Shown in pieces: positions 61,672 to 64,000 of a DNA stretch of 64,000 bases. Made by a program: the position numbers and the translations under genes. Origin of the DNA: Homalodisca vitripennis (taxonomy: Eukaryota > Arthropoda > Insecta > Hemiptera > Cicadellidae); NCBI RefSeq assembly GCF_021130785.1, contig NC_060209.1, positions 19,305,501 to 19,369,500 of the forward strand. The letters run 5' to 3'. Within the stretch, counting starts at the first letter, position 1; each line of letters begins with the position of its first letter. The notes under the pieces are model-generated. The model saw nothing but the letters and a program-made list of their open reading frames with translations. It did no database searches and was not told the DNA's origin.

Positions 61672-61816
61672 TCAAGTTTTTATAAATTGACTCTTTTTTG
61701 AGTTACATTCAGCACATTTTTCCCGAAATTCTTTTAACTCCGTTAATGTTTGCATAGTATTTTATATCGTTTGTTGCAGTTTTTTCTTTACATCTCACAC
61801 AATATATGAGCGCCAT
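61672..61816 (-). pseudogene. small zinc-ribbon protein, frameshifted
   Basis: The start at 61,816 lies in TATATAAATGG, only 14 bp after the stop of the coiled-coil gene. The first frame (35 codons) holds CVRC at residues 6-9 and then a GVKRISGK stretch; it stops at 61,709-61,711. The second expected CxxC pair (CAEC) and a basic tail lie in the next frame, ending at 61,672. A single extra base in an A run (GGGAAAAATG) separates them. A CxxC - about 25 residues - CxxC layout under 50 residues matches small zinc-ribbon proteins (DUF5679-like) found in similar elements. Role unknown; nucleic-acid or protein binding is the usual inference. Confidence 0.6.
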
Positions 61817-61838
61817 TTATATAAGGAAAATTAGTCAT
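61817..61838 (-). promoter_or_regulatory. T-rich/TAAAT start motif
   Basis: Toward the gene: CTAATTTTCCTTATATAAATGG, overlapping the stop codon of the upstream gene. Confidence 0.5.
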
Positions 61839-62868
61839 CGTAACCACCTAATCCATTAAATCTGTTATCAATATTTTCAAAAGTTTTATTAACATCTTCT
61901 TTAAATTTATTAAAGTTTTCTTCTAGTTTATTTACTTTATCGAGATATAAAGAGTATCGATCATCTATACTTTTAAGTAATTCATTATTATGTGTTATTT
62001 GCTCATTTAAACGTGTACCAAAATCTTCAAAAAAGTTTATTTTCTCATTGAAATGTGTATCAAAATCTTCCAGAATTTTGTTAATTACTTCACCAACTAA
62101 TACATTAACACTATTTTTATATGTATTAAAGTTTTCTTCTAGTTTATTTACTTTATCAAGTAATTCACCAACATCGTCTACTGATCTTCTATTTCTGGCT
62201 TCTAACTTGTCATAGACTTCTGTTGTAAAATCTTTAACATGCTGTTTATGATTCTCATAATTTTGTTTTAGTTCATTAAACATTTTAATAGGATCTTCTA
62301 ATTGAATCATTACAACAACATCAAATGGATTAATTCCTTTACTAACACCGCTAATTCTTTTTCCTTTAAAATCTAAGGCATTTTTAACATTCGGATCATG
62401 TAAATCAACAATATCGATGTTTTCTGATAATTTTAGAGGTTTCAAAATTTGTTCTTTAACAACAACATCATGTTTGTCAATACCAGGTCGAACACCGACA
62501 ATTCTTTTCTTATTAGCCAAACTAACATAATTCTTTTCAACTTTGATCGCTTCAGTAATTTCATCAGCTTTTTCGATGTGAGACATTAAATTGGTAAATA
62601 ATTTTTTTACACCATCATCAACTTCTTTTTCCAATGTTTTTATTTTATCAGCAACTTCATTTGAACTCATGAAATTTGCAAGTTTGTTATCATATTCTGC
62701 TTTAAAATCTTCAATCTCGACAGCAAACATATCTGAATCTGGAAGGTTTTGTAATAAATTTTCTAACTTGTTATCAAACTCATTTCTCAAACTATCAAAA
62801 TTCAAACTATTATCTACATTTTGAATAATTTGTGTTCCAAATACGTCAAAAATATTTTGTGAATCCAT
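61831..62868 (-). CDS. coiled-coil protein, candidate virion fibre
   Basis: The chosen start is the ATG at 62,868 (MDSQNIFDVFGTQ, 345 codons), because it follows the CTTAATAAAT motif. An ATG 16 codons further upstream lies within the protease gene. The frame is intact. Residues about 20-110 are heptad-rich. Two copies of a motif follow at about 115-190 (KRIVGVRPGI-KHDVVV and KRISGVSKGI-PFDVVV), then a long coiled coil with a duplicated LDKVNKLEENFN segment and a Gly/Asp end. The K-RI--V--GI---DVV pattern resembles the R-I--V--P---DAV motif of phage tail fibres and of fibre-like proteins in related elements, so a trimeric attachment fibre is plausible but unproven. It overlaps the end of the protease gene by 23 bp. 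Confidence 0.65.
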   Translation of the reverse strand: MDSQNIFDVFGTQIIQNVDNSLNFDSLRNEFDNKLENLLQNLPDSDMFAVEIEDFKAEYDNKLANFMSSNEVADKIKTLEKEVDDGVKKLFTNLMSHIEKADEITEAIKVEKNYVSLANKKRIVGVRPGIDKHDVVVKEQILKPLKLSENIDIVDLHDPNVKNALDFKGKRISGVSKGINPFDVVVMIQLEDPIKMFNELKQNYENHKQHVKDFTTEVYDKLEARNRRSVDDVGELLDKVNKLEENFNTYKNSVNVLVGEVINKILEDFDTHFNEKINFFEDFGTRLNEQITHNNELLKSIDDRYSLYLDKVNKLEENFNKFKEDVNKTFENIDNRFNGLGGYDD

Positions 62869-63274
62869 ATTTATTAAGCAATAATTTGTTAACAACTTCT
62901 TTAAAATCTTTACCATTACTCAGTTCATTCAAAACAAAAACACATAAATGACCACAAATTGGGGGATCTTTATAGTCTTGAATTTGAGAATCGTTATAAT
63001 AAACGTTTGATTTTTTTAAATATTGGATCAATTCTCTCGGTGGTTTGTCCTCAATTCTTCCATACGAATCAAAATAATATGCATTCTTATCATTTTTATA
63101 ATAACAAATCCAATGTGTTCCACTTCCCATAATCGAGTCTAAATTCACAATTCCACATTCAAATTTCTTAACTTTTTCAGGTAATGTATCTCTCATGAAG
63201 ATTCCTCTAAAATGTTTAATATTTTTGCAGATTTCTTCCAATTCCCCGAATGTTAAAGGTTTAAATTTTTTTTT
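62846..63274 (-). CDS. adenain-like (C5 family) cysteine protease
   Basis: This is an adenovirus-type maturation protease that cleaves capsid precursors within the particle. Catalytic features are visible: His in GSGTHW, Asp in YYFDSYG, a Gln about eight residues before the catalytic Cys (IQDY), and Cys in ICGHLCVFVLN. The N terminus has HFRGIFMRDTLP and CGIVNLDS, both typical of the Polinton/adintovirus branch. The open frame begins right after a TGA at 63,275-63,277 and has no ATG before the one in FMRD, although family features (KPLTFGELEE) precede it. It may therefore have been joined to, or read through from, the upstream frame, which ends at that TGA in the same phase. The active site is intact. 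About 130-142 residues, somewhat shorter than adenain (about 204). Confidence 0.87.
   Translation of the reverse strand, partial: KKKFKPLTFGELEEICKNIKHFRGIFMRDTLPEKVKKFECGIVNLDSIMGSGTHWICYYKNDKNAYYFDSYGRIEDKPPRELIQYLKKSNVYYNDSQIQDYKDPPICGHLCVFVLNELSNGKDFKEVVNKLLLNKYGFTKYF
62869..62889 (-). promoter_or_regulatory. T-rich/TAAAT start motif inside the protease gene
   Basis: Toward the gene: AAATTATTGCTTAATAAATATGG. TAAAT directly abuts the ATG and lies within the last codons of the protease frame. Confidence 0.4.
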
Positions 63275-63714
63275 TCAATGTTTTGATTTCACGTAATTCA
63301 AAGTTTTTTCATCTAATCCAGATCCTGTAACATCTTCCAACTCTTTATCTAACCAATTTAAAATGTTTCGAACAATAGGAATCACATCTTTTTTAACGAT
63401 TGGAGCAGCTTTACGAACATAAGGAACAACATTTTTAACAACTGGAATATTTTCTCCAAAAATCTAATAAATCTTTCAAAAGTCCACCATTTTTGAGTTC
63501 TTTCAACTGATTATAAGAAAATTCTATTCTGGTTCCTTTATTGTTTTTCTTATGTTTTTTCGAGTTTATTGTATTGTCTATTTGTTAAAAATATCTTATC
63601 TTCGCCATTTTTTAGTTGATCTATTTTAAATTGAATACTAACGGGTATTTTCTTCTTAAAAGCGGATTTTATTTTTTCTTTCTGATTTTTGCTGAAGTTT
63701 ACGTTCACCTCCAT
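63275..63714 (-). pseudogene. minor capsid (pVI-like) protein, two frameshifts
   Basis: It starts at the ATG at 63,714 in TATATAAATGG, 8 bp after the stop of the PLA2-like gene. The first frame (54 codons) has a lysine-rich repeat (FSKNQKEKIKSAF, then FLTNRQYNKLEK) and stops at 63,550. The next frame continues with a matching repeat (RIEFSYNQLKELKNGG) followed by a hydrophobic stretch. A third frame, from about 63,460, has VVKNVVPYVRKAAPIVKK and reaches a TGA at 63,275. Paired I-L-K-QI/NQL repeats, then a Gly-Gly turn and a hydrophobic/amphipathic segment, are typical of the membrane-active minor capsid proteins of Polinton-like elements, compared with adenovirus pVI. The breaks are small indels. 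The last frame is in phase with the protease. Confidence 0.5.
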
Positions 63715-63738
63715 TTATATAGTTAAAATTTCAAGTTC
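63715..63738 (-). promoter_or_regulatory. T-rich/TAAAT start motif
   Basis: Toward the gene: TTGAAATTTTAACTATATAA then ATGG, overlapping the last codons of the PLA2-like gene. Confidence 0.5.
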
Positions 63739-64000
63739 TCTTCGATTCCCATTCCTAGTTTTCTCTTCAAAAACATTGCTCCAGCTGTTGGAAGCGCAAC
63801 AAATCTTTCACCTAAACTAGCATCTTTTGATAAAAATCTATCCATTGCCTTATCTTGCAAAACTTTATCTGCGATATGTCTGGAATTTGTGTCTCTATGT
63901 TTTGCATAAAAAATATCGTGTTCCATAGCAGCTTGATCTAATTTATTTATACCAGGATCTCCTCTTTTTAGTCTTTTTTCGAGTTTTGTGCCAGGCCCCA
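63723..64000 (-). CDS. phospholipase A2-like protein, 5' end beyond the window
   Basis: The frame is open from the window edge to the TAA at 63,723-63,725, giving 92 codons of the C-terminal part. It begins with GPGTKLEKRL, the calcium-loop motif, followed by KRGDPGINKLDQAA and EHDIFYA with the catalytic His-Asp pair, then DTNSRHIADKVL with the second structural Asp. The Met in AAMEHD is internal, not the start. This is the parvovirus-VP1 type of secreted-PLA2-like domain, which helps particles breach membranes and also occurs in adintovirus-like and insect virus-like elements. The tail (LPTAGAMFLKRKLG) is basic and amphipathic. All visible key residues are intact. Confidence 0.82.
   Translation of the reverse strand, partial: GPGTKLEKRLKRGDPGINKLDQAAMEHDIFYAKHRDTNSRHIADKVLQDKAMDRFLSKDASLGERFVALPTAGAMFLKRKLGMGIEENLKF

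Noticed and set aside
62591..62824. Plus-strand open frame of 77 codons
   Set aside because: Antisense shadow of the coiled-coil gene.

Overview
The window looks like nuclear DNA of an arthropod, probably an insect and perhaps a hemipteran. It is AT-rich, poor in genes and full of dispersed repeats. Evidence for this is a 5S rRNA-derived SINE, a tRNA-derived SINE, the 3' end of a LINE, small inverted-repeat elements, minisatellites and long AT, CT and GT microsatellites. The host assignment is an inference from repeat style. No host protein-coding exon could be supported.

Positions 1-57,600 are non-coding and repeat-rich. Landmarks are three copies of a 5S-derived SINE (4.44, 17.74, 44.03 kb) and a LINE 3' end (47.1-47.7 kb) whose terminal hairpin the SINE shares. 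There are three copies of a class-II-tRNA-derived SINE (37.6, 42.7, 50.96 kb), a 69-bp minisatellite that stays open in frame (8.56-9.43 kb), and two neighbouring satellites with units of about 321 bp (13.9-15.2 kb) and about 155 bp (15.35-16.4 kb). There are also inverted-repeat elements at 19.3, 22.6, 31.3, 33.7 and 55.0 kb. Several of the later ones carry a CTGAAGA/stem/GAAA motif that resembles a hammerhead ribozyme core.

Positions 57,631-64,000 hold the left part of an endogenous, virus-like mobile element of Polinton/adintovirus type, which runs off the right edge. Read on the minus strand from the right edge it carries a phospholipase A2-like protein (partial), a broken minor-capsid-like protein, an adenain-type cysteine protease, a long coiled-coil protein that may be a fibre, a broken small zinc-ribbon protein, a broken protein of unknown function and a broken double-jelly-roll capsid-like protein. 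Further left are a zinc-ribbon protein that may be VLTF3-like and a small broken protein. One gene runs on the plus strand from a 24-bp divergent promoter. A tRNA-headed SINE-like insertion and a non-coding repeat (about 58.9-59.9 kb) interrupt the cluster.

The element's genes are packed tightly: gaps of 8-130 bp or short overlaps. Eight of them begin at a TAAAT motif overlapping or abutting the ATG, behind a T-rich stretch. This arrangement resembles poxvirus late promoters and is notable next to a possible VLTF3-like gene. Many frames are broken, almost entirely by small indels rather than nonsense changes, so the copy is either young or affected by homopolymer errors in the assembly.
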